DNA from: Thermocoleostomius sinensis A174
GTDB taxonomy: Bacteria > Cyanobacteriota > Cyanobacteriia > Elainellales > Elainellaceae
Length of the DNA stretch: 64,000 bases
Reading direction: 5' to 3'
Assembly (NCBI RefSeq): GCF_026802175.1
Contig: NZ_CP113797.1
Coordinates: 2,271,026-2,335,025, forward strand
Below the pieces are notes generated by a model that did no database searches, was not told where the DNA came from, and saw only the letters and a program-made list of their open reading frames with translations. Position numbers and translations under genes: made by a program. Positions 1-9,788 of this stretch are shown in pieces (position 1 is the first letter of the stretch; each line of letters begins with the position of its first letter).

Positions 1-167
1 TATTTCTCTTGTCTGGGTGAAATTTTAAGGATAGGCAATCGATCGCCTCGAAATATCTCTTCAGACGTCTGTCCCATTTCTTGAAGCCAATGGGCAATGG
101 TTCGACTGCTGATTAGTATCAACAACAGAGGAGCCGTGCTCAAACTTAACAAAATTCTAGTGGGCAT
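1..167 (-). CDS. Small conserved cyanobacterial protein, cut or just ending at the window edge
   Basis: Reading the minus strand from an ATG at 167 gives 55 uninterrupted codons to the window edge. The last two visible bases (TA) could begin a stop codon. The peptide starts MPTRILLSLSTAPLLLILIS, a hydrophobic N-terminus that looks like a signal peptide or single anchor. It continues with an EEIFRGDRLPILK segment that I recall from short cyanobacterial hypothetical proteins of about 55-65 residues. Function is unknown. No clear Shine-Dalgarno sequence precedes the ATG. The call rests on the open frame and the recognisable motif only. Confidence 0.5.
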   Translation of the reverse strand, partial: MPTRILLSLSTAPLLLILISSRTIAHWLQEMGQTSEEIFRGDRLPILKISPRQEK

Positions 168-621
168 CTGTACGGGTGACATGAGTTTAATGGCAGAATA
201 ATGCAAATAGGTGTATAAAATTGGGTTGTGTGCTGTTTGAACACTAGAGCTACTACTCAAGATTATAAAGACTCTGGATGGTTAAAGGCTTTGGACATCT
301 AAACGGAATTAACTGTTTGACGTGCCATTGTAGGTGATATTTGGGGTGCTATTTAGGATACAGAACAGGTCAACGAATTTTTGTATCGCTCAGTTTAGTG
401 TGTTCAATTTTGGTATCTTTACCGAATTTTCAGTGACCCTGTACGGATAGTGACGAGGCTAGACGAAAAGTATTGTTGTTGCGGTGATTGAAGAATCGTT
501 AAGCAAAAGGGCATATACATCGTTACAATGGCATGGGCCATTTCCTCAAAGTGCGAGTATGCTAGGTGCTCAGAAGTTGGGCGTGCCTGAAACCTTAGCG
601 AAACGAACGCCGGGGTACTGA
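168..621. other. Intergenic region upstream of the SGNH-type protein gene
   Basis: These 454 bases separate the leftward edge gene from the rightward gene at 622, so promoters for both should lie here. I see no convincing promoter pair, repeat or structured RNA. A 20-codon open frame at 559-621 stops exactly before the ATG at 622, but it has no ribosome-binding site and no recognisable sequence. Confidence 0.5.
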
Positions 622-3600
622 ATGACAAATCCTGTGGAAAAATATCCTCCTTCCAGTTCTGAATCTACCCTACGTCAATGGCTGCATCAAGCGGTTGGCT
701 TGGATGGCTTGCGGTTCAAACTTCAAGTACGTGGCAACAATCTGCATCTTTTGTGTGAAGCCGACCCCAGTCCCGATCGATCGACTGTTCTTCATCGATT
801 GCTGCCTGCACTTCAGCAAACCGATCTAAATTCGTTGCTTCCTGACAATGCCGCATCAATCTATCAAGTACAGGTGTATGGTGGGCAGGCGGGGAATCTT
901 CACCCGGACTGGGCCTTTACGATTTACTTGAATCAGTTAGATGAGCACATCACCCAGCTTCAGCAAGAGCAGCCTGCTATGGCGTCCTCTGTTCCGGCAA
1001 CGGCTCACTCTTCTGGCCCTGTAATACCTCCTGAAATCACGGGGCTGGCGGTGTCGAATCGCAGCTTGGCTAAACAAGGCAATGAAATGGCGATCGCATC
1101 CTACCTAAGCGAGACGCTGAGTGATTTGGGCATTGCGGTGCGAGTCAGTGTCAAGAGCATTGCTTGTCCAATTAATTCCAACGTCTATTCCACAGATATT
1201 ATCCGTACCGTCTCCACGTCTAAGCGGCTGTGGATTGCTTGCCAGGCTTCCTACAAGCCCGACCCGTCGCTAGTGTGCGACTCTGTGACTCAAAAACTGC
1301 GCGACCTTGAAATCGAAGGCTATCGTGATGCTGTCATTCTGTTTCAGGTGGCAGGTGAAACTCAACCCGATTGGCTTTTGCGCGTAGACCTGACGCCACC
1401 GAATGAAATGTTGCGCGACTGGGGACGTTGGGGGGATGTAGAAGCGATACAACGGCTGATTAACCAAGCGATCGCCCCCTTTGGCGCTTACGTTTCCACC
1501 GCATCGTTAAAGGAATCCAGTCTTCACCTGGTTTGTGCCGTTATTCCCCGTACTCCTGCCGACATCAATCCGGTTCCCGATCGCCAATCCATTCAGCAAC
1601 AAGTCTTGCCCTTACTAGACTTGCTAGCCCCCCAAGGCATTCATACCGCTACCCTCTATGGACAAGTTCCTTACCAAGCTGCTCCGGCTTGGGTTGATTG
1701 GATTGAACTGCCGGCCGCCTCACATCCCGCGTTGGCTGATTCTCCGTTAACGCTAGCTCTTCAGGAAGATTGGAGTGCTGTTGCGTTTTTACTGCACCGC
1801 TTGCTAAATCCAGATCTAGATCAGTACCTCCTGACTGGAGGCATTCGGCTGCAACTGCTGCCCAAGCAGGATCTGCTGCACATCATGAGCGAATCAGTAA
1901 GGTGCCCAGAGCAACGCTATGTCAGCCAAACGATCGTGCGGTTCTTGAAGCAATTGAAGCTGCCAGATTTGGCAGGGGTGCGCATCTACGGACGCCGCGC
2001 TGGGCAAAAGCAGCCGATGTGGAGTTATGGGGCTGATTTTGTTGCAAGAGAGAGAATTATACCGGAGCCTGCTCCCGAATTTGCCGCTAGTGACGCCTAT
2101 GTCAATGATCTAATTGCTCAGCCGACTGACGCCGTTGTTCGGCCGGAGTTAACACCCGAGATAGTACAGTCTGTCTGGAAATCGGCACGCGAACGTGCTT
2201 TGCACTGGCTTCAGCAGGCATTGATGCGAACACAACTCTTGGTTCCTATTAACGATCGCCCGAATTCTCCTGCTCTACCTGGCTCAAGTGCCCAAGGCTA
2301 TGGAGTGGCGATCGTATGGGGATTGGTAGGAGCGCTGGTCGTTGTGCAAGCAAACTGGCTGCTGGAAAGTCTTCTCCGCCAAAAACCTGCCACGGTTGCC
2401 ACTCAGCCTACCCAGATGGCTGATGCAGCAACGTCTACCGCTGTGGTGTCTTCTACAACGCCTGTGGAAACTGAAGAACTGTCTGAATTCCCCTTCGCCG
2501 ATGTCAAACTGCCGCGATCGAGTCCAACAGATAGAACCGCGTTTGATGCCGACAAATTTACCGAATCAACAGGCTCTTCCCAGGCAGCCGCTGAGCAGAC
2601 AGAAGCGCAGAAGACACCCCCGCCAACCAACTTGCCTTATACCCCTCAAAACCTGGCTGTCAATTTAGCGCTAGCTCAAAGTTTGGAGGCTGAATCGTTT
2701 GCGCCAGACTTCAACAGCCGCCAATTTAATGACAAGCTGCAACTTTACTACCGAGTGCTGGAAGAGTTGGGTCCGCCCAATGTGTTAATTGTTGGTAGTT
2801 CGCGGGCACTGCGTGGCGTTGATCCAACCGCGTTAGAACAGGCGTTGGCAGACCTAGGACATCGCGATGTGCAAGTCTTCAACTTTGGCATCAATGGGGC
2901 AACCGCTCAGGTGATTGATTTGCTATTGCGGCAGTTATTAACGCCAGAGCAATTGCCCGATCTGATCGTGTGGGCTGATGGGGCACGTGCGTTTAACAGC
3001 AACGCTATAGATGTGACCTATAACGGAATGACGGCATCGCTTTCCTACCAAGAGTTGGCCCAAGGACGACTGCAATTGCCTCAAGTTGGGATCGCCTCGT
3101 CTGGTGCTGAATCTGTGGCACCATCGGCAACGGGTATTAATGTGACGCTGACAGACAGTTACCAAGCCCTCGATCGCTGGCTCAGTCAACAGGTGGCTCA
3201 GGTGGTGCGCCCTCATCAAGAACGCGATCGGCTCAAACAATTGATTCAGTACCAGATGGCCCGGGTGCTTCCCGCCACAGAACCTGCCTCTATCCCAAGC
3301 GAATTGCTGGCTTCTGATGGCAATTTGGCCTTGTCTAAAACCACCACTGCTTTTCCTTCCCAGTATGAATTTGTCGATGCGGCTGGGTTTCTCTCGTTGG
3401 GGGTGCAGTTTAATCCAGCCACCTACTACCAAAAATATGCTCGGGTTTCAGGAGACTACGATCGGGATTATCTAGATTTTCAAATTACTGGCGTCCAAGA
3501 ACAAGCACTACAAGCTTTGCTGCAATATACCCAACAACAGCAAGTGCCAGTGGTATTCGTTAACTTGCCGATGACCGATGAATATCTAGATGCCACTCGC

Positions 3601-3828
3601 AGAGGATACGAGCAACAGTTTCAAGCGTACATGATCCGTCTAAGCTTACAGCAGCCAGGACTTTCCTTTCATGATCTCAGCGAAGCCTGGCTAACGAACT
3701 ATGAGTATTTCTCCGACCCAAGCCATCTAAATCGCTATGGCGCTTATGCCGTTTCCCAGCGGCTGGCCCAAGATCCACGTATTGCCTGGCCACAGTCGGT
3801 CAATACAAATAAAGAACCGCTAGACTAG
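622..3828 (+). CDS. Large membrane protein with four N-terminal repeats and a C-terminal SGNH/DUF1574-like domain
   Basis: The 1068-residue product has three parts. Residues about 15-480 contain four diverged copies of a roughly 90-residue alpha/beta unit, each ending in a pattern like V.vYG...g...PdW...i.L. A single membrane segment lies at about 558-578, followed by a Ser/Thr/Pro/Glu-rich linker. Residues about 695-1055 look like an SGNH-hydrolase fold: a GSSRALRG nucleophile block near 724-731 and a DPSHLN block near 1031-1036 supply the expected Ser and Asp-His. This resembles the DUF1574 family and is distantly like AlgJ/AlgX acetyltransferase-type enzymes that modify exported polymers. 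The substrate is unknown. The ATG directly follows a TGA and has no strong Shine-Dalgarno. The fold is inferred from motifs, not from a search. Confidence 0.7.
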   Translation: MTNPVEKYPPSSSESTLRQWLHQAVGLDGLRFKLQVRGNNLHLLCEADPSPDRSTVLHRLLPALQQTDLNSLLPDNAASIYQVQVYGGQAGNLHPDWAFTIYLNQLDEHITQLQQEQPAMASSVPATAHSSGPVIPPEITGLAVSNRSLAKQGNEMAIASYLSETLSDLGIAVRVSVKSIACPINSNVYSTDIIRTVSTSKRLWIACQASYKPDPSLVCDSVTQKLRDLEIEGYRDAVILFQVAGETQPDWLLRVDLTPPNEMLRDWGRWGDVEAIQRLINQAIAPFGAYVSTASLKESSLHLVCAVIPRTPADINPVPDRQSIQQQVLPLLDLLAPQGIHTATLYGQVPYQAAPAWVDWIELPAASHPALADSPLTLALQEDWSAVAFLLHRLLNPDLDQYLLTGGIRLQLLPKQDLLHIMSESVRCPEQRYVSQTIVRFLKQLKLPDLAGVRIYGRRAGQKQPMWSYGADFVARERIIPEPAPEFAASDAYVNDLIAQPTDAVVRPELTPEIVQSVWKSARERALHWLQQALMRTQLLVPINDRPNSPALPGSSAQGYGVAIVWGLVGALVVVQANWLLESLLRQKPATVATQPTQMADAATSTAVVSSTTPVETEELSEFPFADVKLPRSSPTDRTAFDADKFTESTGSSQAAAEQTEAQKTPPPTNLPYTPQNLAVNLALAQSLEAESFAPDFNSRQFNDKLQLYYRVLEELGPPNVLIVGSSRALRGVDPTALEQALADLGHRDVQVFNFGINGATAQVIDLLLRQLLTPEQLPDLIVWADGARAFNSNAIDVTYNGMTASLSYQELAQGRLQLPQVGIASSGAESVAPSATGINVTLTDSYQALDRWLSQQVAQVVRPHQERDRLKQLIQYQMARVLPATEPASIPSELLASDGNLALSKTTTAFPSQYEFVDAAGFLSLGVQFNPATYYQKYARVSGDYDRDYLDFQITGVQEQALQALLQYTQQQQVPVVFVNLPMTDEYLDATRRGYEQQFQAYMIRLSLQQPGLSFHDLSEAWLTNYEYFSDPSHLNRYGAYAVSQRLAQDPRIAWPQSVNTNKEPLD

Positions 3829-3836
3829 TGAGATTG

Positions 3837-3856
3837 GATCAAAACTTGGTTTGATC
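3837..3856 (+). terminator. Small hairpin between the SGNH protein gene and the histidine kinase gene
   Basis: GATCAAA (3837-3843) pairs with TTTGATC (3850-3856) around a 6-base loop in the 66-base gap between two same-strand genes. No T-run follows, so it is at best a weak terminator or attenuator. Confidence 0.25.
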
Positions 3857-3894
3857 ACCTGACTATACTTCTACGATTGCTCTAGCTTCACGAC

Positions 3895-5112
3895 ATGACA
3901 GATTTTGCTCAATTGTTAACAGAGCGCTCTGAGACGATTACCAATCAGTGGATTGAAGCCGTGAGTAGCGATCGGCAGATTCAATCGACTGAAAACCTTT
4001 CTCGAACTGCCATTCGCGATCACATTCCGCACGTACTCAAGGCCTTGGCCACTGTATTGTCTCACAAACAAGACAGCGACATCGCGACCATTGCTCAAGC
4101 GAGTCTACAGCACGGCACCTTGCGCGCCGAACAAGGATTTGATCCAGCCGAAATTACGCGAGAGTATCATCTTCTGCGCTCCACAATATTGAGTACCTTG
4201 CGAACGGACCTGCTACAGGGTACGCCAGAAGAACTGTTTCGAGCCATGTCGTTGATTAATGCAGTCGTTGATACGGCGATCGCCCAATGCTTCAAAAGCT
4301 ACATGCAAGAGCGCTTGCGAGAACTAGAACAGCTTCAAAATCAACTAACCCTAACTAATCAAGAATTAAATCGGTTGATTCGAGCCAGTCAAGAAAATCT
4401 GGCTATGTTGGCCCATGAACTGAAAACGCCGCTGAACTCAATTATTGGCTACTCTGACTTATTTTTGCGGCAACAGCGCCAGTCAGAAATGCGAGATACA
4501 GTTGCCAGTTTAGAGCACATCGAGCGAGTGTTGCGGAACGGTCGTAAACTGTTGCGTTTAATTAACGATGTGCTGGAACTGTCTCGCTGCGATGCAGGTA
4601 GGATGACGCTGCAACTTGCTGAGACAGATGTAGATGCAATCATTGCATCTGTCCTGGAAACTGTGCATCCCCTAGCTGATTCGCGTGGGTTAGAGCTTGT
4701 GATGGACTGCAACTTGGCACCCAAACAAGTGACTGTTGATTCGCTGCGACTACAACAAATTCTCACCAACCTAGTGAGCAACGCGATTCGCTACACTGTT
4801 ACAGGTAGCGTAACTATCTATGCTCGCTCGATTGGCTCTAGTGAGTGGGAAGTTTCGGTAACAGACACAGGTATTGGCATTCCTCCTGATGATCAAACTC
4901 GCATCTTTGATCCATTCGTACAACTGCGTTCTTCAGAATCTCTGGTTGCATCAGACGGCACAGGATTGGGCTTGGCGATCGTTGCTCGGTTGGTGAACCT
5001 AATGCAAGGTAGGATTAGCCTAACATCTCAAGTTGGCATTGGCACCACGGTCACTGTTGTCTTACCCATTGAAGTACGGCAACCAGAAGACGCAACTGCC
5101 TCAACGGTATAG
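3895..5112 (+). CDS. Soluble sensor histidine kinase with RsbRD-type N-terminal domain
   Basis: The 405-residue protein has no membrane segment. Residues about 1-150 form an all-helical region like the RsbRD/RsbU N-terminal sensor fold (LLTERSETITNQW start). A short coiled coil leads to a HisKA domain with phospho-acceptor His174 in LAHELKTPLN. The HATPase domain follows, with the N-box near residue 296 (NLVSNAIRY), DTGIGIPP near 324 and GTGLGLAI near 355. All catalytic boxes are intact, so it should autophosphorylate. No response regulator gene is adjacent, so its partner is elsewhere and the signal is unknown. It lies 66 bases after the preceding gene and may be co-transcribed with it. Confidence 0.88.
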   Translation: MTDFAQLLTERSETITNQWIEAVSSDRQIQSTENLSRTAIRDHIPHVLKALATVLSHKQDSDIATIAQASLQHGTLRAEQGFDPAEITREYHLLRSTILSTLRTDLLQGTPEELFRAMSLINAVVDTAIAQCFKSYMQERLRELEQLQNQLTLTNQELNRLIRASQENLAMLAHELKTPLNSIIGYSDLFLRQQRQSEMRDTVASLEHIERVLRNGRKLLRLINDVLELSRCDAGRMTLQLAETDVDAIIASVLETVHPLADSRGLELVMDCNLAPKQVTVDSLRLQQILTNLVSNAIRYTVTGSVTIYARSIGSSEWEVSVTDTGIGIPPDDQTRIFDPFVQLRSSESLVASDGTGLGLAIVARLVNLMQGRISLTSQVGIGTTVTVVLPIEVRQPEDATASTV

Positions 5113-5572
5113 TAATACCTGAAGTTAAGATTGTGACTACTTGCTCTATATCCGCGCTCTGTGTCCACAAATTGAGGAAAAATCCTCGCCCATGTTGATA
5201 GAGGGATTGAGGGTGAGGGTTGCTGATCTGGAATTAGACAGTCCCAGGTCAAGTCCTGTCATCAGCTTTCAGACACTAATGTTCGTATTAATGTGAAGGC
5301 TCTAGATTCCGTTTTTTGTTATCAAAATTTTTGTTGTCAAAGTATATACCCTCAGCTAGAGACTAGCTGAGGGCAGCTTTCGATATAGAGTTTGGGCTAT
5401 AGGGGGTTCAATGTATTACTACTTACTTTATCTGTATTTTGCTTCTATTCCATCAAGAAATCATGAAGCAAGCTAGAAAAAGAGTAAAATCTACCACAAG
5501 ATGGATGGACTACAATCGATTTTCTCCCTATAGCGTCTTAAAAAGATTGTAACCACAGCAATTGAATGCTCC
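5113..5572. other. Intergenic region between convergent genes
   Basis: This 460-base AT-rich gap holds a 20-base G-rich motif (5200-5219) that is an exact inverted copy of bases 9813-9832, and a long perfect inverted repeat at 5349-5373. Nothing in it looks coding. Confidence 0.5.
5349..5373. terminator. 11-bp perfect hairpin between convergent genes
   Basis: CCCTCAGCTAG (5349-5359) and CTAGCTGAGGG (5363-5373) form an 11-bp stem with a 3-base loop, between the histidine kinase gene (+) and avtA (-). The downstream tracts are only modestly T-rich. The position fits a shared terminator, but a pure palindromic repeat is possible. Confidence 0.5.
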
Positions 5573-6868
5573 CTACATCCCCGCTTTGACTGGGACGTTT
5601 GCCGTGCAATAGATTCGTTCAACCACTTGAGCCAAGCGCTGCATAGCCGTAGCAAGCTCCTCATCCGTGGCAGTGAGGCTAATGCGCAAGCACTGACGAG
5701 TGTGGTCCCAGTCCTCCTGCAATCCGGGGAAAAAAGCACTACCCGGAACCGGAATTACCCCGACTTGCTTCAAACTCTGATACAACTCCCAGTCAGTAAT
5801 GGGCAACTCGTCTAGCCACAGCCAAGCAAAAATTGCGCCTTCGCCCCGGTGGAGATACCAGGGTAAATCTGTGGGCATGGCAGCCTCCAGAGCGGTTTCC
5901 AGAACGGTGAACTTAGCTTGGTAATAAAGGCGAATCACTTGCGTGGAAATGTCCGCTAACGCACCCGATCGAATAGCTCGAGCGGCGATCGCTTGTCCAT
6001 AGCGGGACGAGTGAATGCACAGATTGGTCTGAAAAGCCTCCAGCACTTGAATGATTCGTTCATCGCCAATGGCAATTCCTAAGCGTTCACCGGGCAATCC
6101 CGCTTTCGATAAGCTCATGCAATGGACGATATTGCTGCCAAACACGGGCGTCATTGGGGTAAAATTGAGGGCTGGGAACGGCGGAGCGTAGGCTGAATCC
6201 ACTAGCACGGGTACGTTGTAGCGATTAGACAGCGCGGTGATTTGCTTCACCTCTTCATCTGATACCACATTTCCCGTGGGATTGCAGGGACGAGAAAACA
6301 GCACAAATCCAGTCGATTCATTCACCTCCAACTGGCTGAAGTCGGGACGATACTTAAAACGGTGTTGAGTTTCATTGCGATCGATCGTTGGTTTATAGGC
6401 TTTCAGTGCTTCAGCAATCAGGGTTACGCCGCCATAGCCTGTATAGTCGGGGCTGAGAGGCAAAACAATTTGCTTCAACCTGCCTTCTGCGGTGTAGCCT
6501 CCCAGCGCATTGGCTGCAAAAAAGTAAAGCGCTTGGCTGCCGGCTGTAATCAGCACATTGCGATCGGTTAGATTCAAACCATAGCGCTGATTAAAATCGG
6601 CTGCCACGGCTGCAATCAACGGCTGATAACCCTGACTCGACCCATAGCGACACACCACTTCGCCGTATTCAGGGCTGGCCAATAACTCTGCTGTACACTC
6701 TCGCCACAGTCGCTCTACTTCCGGCAAAATTACCGGATTGCCCGCACTCAAATTAATGAAATCCTGCCCGTGACCAGATCGGAGCGTTTCAATGATGTCC
6801 TTCATGATCGCCCGCACTCCAGTTAGGTGGGTCATGCGATCGCCAAATTGAGTTAGAGCCGGGTTCAT
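5573..6868 (-). CDS. avtA: Valine-pyruvate aminotransferase-like PLP enzyme
   Basis: The 431-residue fold-type I aminotransferase closely follows the layout of E. coli AvtA: an N-terminal FGDRMTHLTGVRAIMKD segment, LSAGNP, then SRPCNPTGNV, and the PLP-binding Lys255 in SLSKAGLPGER. The C-terminal part has EGAIFAWLW, PGSAFFPGL and a substrate-carboxylate Arg in CLRISL. AvtA interconverts valine plus pyruvate with 2-oxoisovalerate plus alanine in the cytoplasm. Related enzymes accept other amino acids, so the exact substrate is an inference. It is followed by about 100 bases and then dnaA on the same strand. Confidence 0.85.
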   Translation of the reverse strand: MNPALTQFGDRMTHLTGVRAIMKDIIETLRSGHGQDFINLSAGNPVILPEVERLWRECTAELLASPEYGEVVCRYGSSQGYQPLIAAVAADFNQRYGLNLTDRNVLITAGSQALYFFAANALGGYTAEGRLKQIVLPLSPDYTGYGGVTLIAEALKAYKPTIDRNETQHRFKYRPDFSQLEVNESTGFVLFSRPCNPTGNVVSDEEVKQITALSNRYNVPVLVDSAYAPPFPALNFTPMTPVFGSNIVHCMSLSKAGLPGERLGIAIGDERIIQVLEAFQTNLCIHSSRYGQAIAARAIRSGALADISTQVIRLYYQAKFTVLETALEAAMPTDLPWYLHRGEGAIFAWLWLDELPITDWELYQSLKQVGVIPVPGSAFFPGLQEDWDHTRQCLRISLTATDEELATAMQRLAQVVERIYCTANVPVKAGM

Positions 6869-6972
6869 AGGAGGGTTGAGGGTTGAGAATTAAGAGTTGA
6901 GGGATGGGCCATCATGCCATGAAAAAAGCATAGAGGATAAACGGGAAAATGTAGGGAACTATTATCTACGGG

Positions 6973-8364
6973 TTATTTACGGGGGTGTTTTTGGGCTTGG
7001 CTAGAAACGCTGATTCGATCGCTTAACTGGCGCAAATTTCTAGCTAGGTCAGGATCGGTCTCCTTCTGTTGCGAAATTTTCTCGCAGCTATACATTACCG
7101 TAGTGTGATCCTTACCGCCAAAAACTTCACCAATTTTGGGCAAACTTAAATCTGTATGTTGCCGCATGAGATACATCCCGATCTGCCGTGCCACGCTGAT
7201 TTCGCGCCGCCGAGAACTGCCCTTGAGGTCTTCGATTGACACACCATAGACTTCAGTGATCGCCTTGAGTACCGTATCAGGAGAAGCCTCTACCTGATCG
7301 CTAGGAGGATTCAAGACGGGGGCAATATTTTCTACCGTCATGGGTAGACCCGAAATTGAGGTATAGGCCACAGCGCGAATCAGGGCCCCTTCTAGCTCAC
7401 GGATATTCGAGGTGTAACCATTGGCAATATATTCAATCACCTCGCGCGGCAGGCGCATATTCTCGTATTCGGCTTTCTTTTGCAAAATGGCCATTCGGGT
7501 TTCCAAGTCCGGTGGCTGAATATCGGCAATCAACCCCATCGAGAAGCGAGAGCAAAGCCGTTCTTGTAAGCGAGGAATGTGATTTGGAGGACGATCGGAC
7601 GCCAGCACTACCTGTTTTCCTGCTTCATGTAACGTATTGAACGTGTGGAAAAATTCTTCCTGTGTATACTCCTTTCCTTCAATGAACTGAATATCGTCCA
7701 CTAGTAGTACATCCACCGCGCGGTAATGTTCCCGAAAGCTCTGCATACTGTCTTTGCGAATGGCTGAAATCAGATCATTGGTGAACTGCTCAGTCGAGAC
7801 GTAAAAGATCTTGGAATTGGCGTCAATTTCTAAGCGATAGTGCCCGATCGCCTGCATCAGATGAGTTTTGCCCAACCCCACTCCGCCACAGAGAAACAAA
7901 GGATTGAATTCACGTCCGGGTGATTCGGCTACGGCCAACGAAGCAGCATGGGCCATGCGGTTATTTGCCCCTACCACGAACCGTGAAAACACATATTTGG
8001 GATTCAGTTCCGTCTGTCTCAGCTTTTGCAGACTCGCTTGACCTACAGGTGGCACTTCCGCAGGCAATGGCCACAGCATCTCATTGCCCTCTGAGGAACC
8101 ACCTACTTCGGTTTCTGGTTTCACCGTAATTTGAATTTCTACAGCATGACCCAGAATCTCCTGCGTGACCTCGGCGATCGTTTTGACATAGTACTTTTGC
8201 AGCCAGTTACGGGCAAATGGATTGGGGGTGCAAATGACGAGACAATGGTCGTCTAAGCGCTCAGCAGCGGCCGGTTTAATCCAGGTTTCGAAGGTAGGAC
8301 GACTCAGTTGAAGCTCTAACCGCTCCAACACCTGATTCCAGAGATTTTCCAGGGTCATGTCCAC
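6973..8364 (-). CDS. dnaA: Chromosomal replication initiator DnaA
   Basis: The 463-residue protein has the full DnaA layout. Domain I is at about 1-82 and a short linker lies at about 83-118. The AAA+ ATPase carries Walker A GGVGLGKT at about 160-167 and a Walker B/DnaA signature LLVDDIQF near 219-226. Domain IV, from about 370, has the helix-turn-helix [16 protein letters not shown] and the [14 protein letters not shown]-binding signature. It opens replication origins by binding DnaA boxes. The interdomain linker is short compared with some cyanobacterial DnaAs. Its neighbours (avtA, rnhA) are not the classical dnaN/recF set, which is common in cyanobacteria. Confidence 0.97.
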   Translation of the reverse strand: MDMTLENLWNQVLERLELQLSRPTFETWIKPAAAERLDDHCLVICTPNPFARNWLQKYYVKTIAEVTQEILGHAVEIQITVKPETEVGGSSEGNEMLWPLPAEVPPVGQASLQKLRQTELNPKYVFSRFVVGANNRMAHAASLAVAESPGREFNPLFLCGGVGLGKTHLMQAIGHYRLEIDANSKIFYVSTEQFTNDLISAIRKDSMQSFREHYRAVDVLLVDDIQFIEGKEYTQEEFFHTFNTLHEAGKQVVLASDRPPNHIPRLQERLCSRFSMGLIADIQPPDLETRMAILQKKAEYENMRLPREVIEYIANGYTSNIRELEGALIRAVAYTSISGLPMTVENIAPVLNPPSDQVEASPDTVLKAITEVYGVSIEDLKGSSRRREISVARQIGMYLMRQHTDLSLPKIGEVFGGKDHTTVMYSCEKISQQKETDPDLARNLRQLSDRISVSSQAQKHPRK

Positions 8365-8778
8365 TACTCACCTCGATCCCGAATTGTCACAGGGTAGACT
8401 CAACTTACAACTAGTAACCAGCCCAACAAGGAAACCGCTAGGGATAGCGGCGAGATCAAGCGGTGGTCAACGCAAGATGAATGTGCTGAACGTTGCTTTT
8501 TCTTAACACCGTCGATTTCTCAGCCATTTACTTCTAAGAACTGGCCAAGAAGTTTACTCTAGATGTTGCGTATAGAATGCCATATAAATTTCAATCTGGT
8601 TATTTTCTCCGAACAAAGTAATTGGAGAAATATTAAATGAAAGGTTAAGTACTGAAGGACAAAGGATAGAGGGGAAATCAAGAGACAAAACTTCGAGGCT
8701 AGACAGGCAGTTCCAGCCGTTGTTTCCGTTAGCCGTTAGCTCTGACTAGCCTTCATCCGTTAGCCCTTGCCCTCAGCC
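8365..8778. other. Intergenic region upstream of dnaA, no origin signature seen
   Basis: These 414 bases between rnhA and dnaA (both leftward) contain three copies of ccgttagc in the last 80 bases and an AT-rich tract near 8570-8640. I looked for DnaA boxes of the TTATCCACA/TTTTCCACA type on both strands and found none. It should hold the dnaA promoter, but I cannot point to it. Confidence 0.5.
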
Positions 8779-9708
8779 CTAATCTACTCGTTCAAGTTGC
8801 CACAGAATCTGGTTGCCTTCTCGACGCACCCGCGAGACAACCCAATTTCGCCAAACCCAGTTATCACCACGACTGGTAACAGCGCTGGCATTGACATCCA
8901 TTAAATCGGCCAGTTCGGAACTGGTAATGAGGTATCCTTGGCGAGCAATTTCGTCTGCCATGTGCAGGGTTTCCACCAAATTTCGGAGTTGCGTTACCCT
9001 GACTTCGCGTGGCAAATCTGATGCGTCAGCGATGGAAGAAGCGGTGGAGTCTATCATGGCTGAACTAGAGGCGATGAGTGCATGGCGATCGTGATTACCT
9101 TCGTCAGAGGATTGTATCGCCTTCGACTGAATTCCGTCAGTGGCGTGGGTATCTTTTTCTAGAACTGATTCTGAACCGGAAGTGTTTGGCATGGAAGCAG
9201 ACCCCGCTGTCACCCAATGGAGGTGCTGATGCAAGGCTGGAGTTTGCCCAAGTGCAAAAGCGCGGGCAATTGCATCACAGCGATCGTTACCTACGTCTCC
9301 GGAGTGCCCTCTGACATATTCCCAGGTTGGAACAATGCCACTAGCACGTAGTTGATTCATCAAACTATCCAGGGTTTGCCAAAGGTCTTGGTTAAGAACG
9401 GGTTTACCAGTCGAAGTCTTCCAAGCCTTGCTTTTCCAGTTTTTTATCCACTGGGTGACGCCATTTTTGACGTATTCGCTGTCGGTATAGAGGGTAACAG
9501 GTTCTGTCTGATTCGCCTGGCAGAGAAATTCAAGGGCGGCGATCGCCGCTTGCATCTCCATACGGTTATTAGTGGTTTGATGGGCGGCTCCTCCAAGTTC
9601 GTGAATCGAGCCATCCCTGAAATAAACAACCGTTCCCCAGCCGCCGGGTCCGGGATTGCCAGAACACGCGCCATCGGTATAGATTTTGTGGATTGAGCGA
9701 TTCGTCAT
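8779..9708 (-). CDS. rnhA: Ribonuclease HI with an extra C-terminal domain
   Basis: Residues 1-155 are a standard RNase HI: Asp12 in YTDGACSGNPGPGG, Glu in NNRMEMQAA, Asp in LYTDSEYV, the WEYVRGHSG loop, and the final Asp in GNDRCDAIARA. It degrades the RNA strand of RNA-DNA hybrids. The protein is 309 residues, about twice the usual length. After a Ser-rich linker, residues about 230-309 form a small predicted helical domain (LVETLHMADEIARQGYLI, DNWVWRNWVVSRVRREG) that looks winged-helix-like. Such tails occur in some cyanobacterial RNase HI proteins. They may help nucleic-acid binding, which is inference. Confidence 0.93.
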   Translation of the reverse strand: MTNRSIHKIYTDGACSGNPGPGGWGTVVYFRDGSIHELGGAAHQTTNNRMEMQAAIAALEFLCQANQTEPVTLYTDSEYVKNGVTQWIKNWKSKAWKTSTGKPVLNQDLWQTLDSLMNQLRASGIVPTWEYVRGHSGDVGNDRCDAIARAFALGQTPALHQHLHWVTAGSASMPNTSGSESVLEKDTHATDGIQSKAIQSSDEGNHDRHALIASSSAMIDSTASSIADASDLPREVRVTQLRNLVETLHMADEIARQGYLITSSELADLMDVNASAVTSRGDNWVWRNWVVSRVRREGNQILWQLERVD

Positions 9709-9788
9709 GCAATTATGTTCACTGAGTTACGTTCGTTTGAACCTCCTGAACTATTAACTATGGCTTAAAGTTGGCAAAGATCACTAGC

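Noticed and set aside
559-621. 20-codon leader frame ending exactly before the ATG of the SGNH protein gene
   Set aside because: The adjacency is suggestive, but there is no ribosome-binding site, no recognisable peptide and no evidence of conservation.
8365-8778. Possible replication origin next to dnaA
   Set aside because: No DnaA-box cluster of the TTATCCACA or TTTTCCACA type on either strand, and dnaN is not nearby. In cyanobacteria dnaA is often away from the origin.
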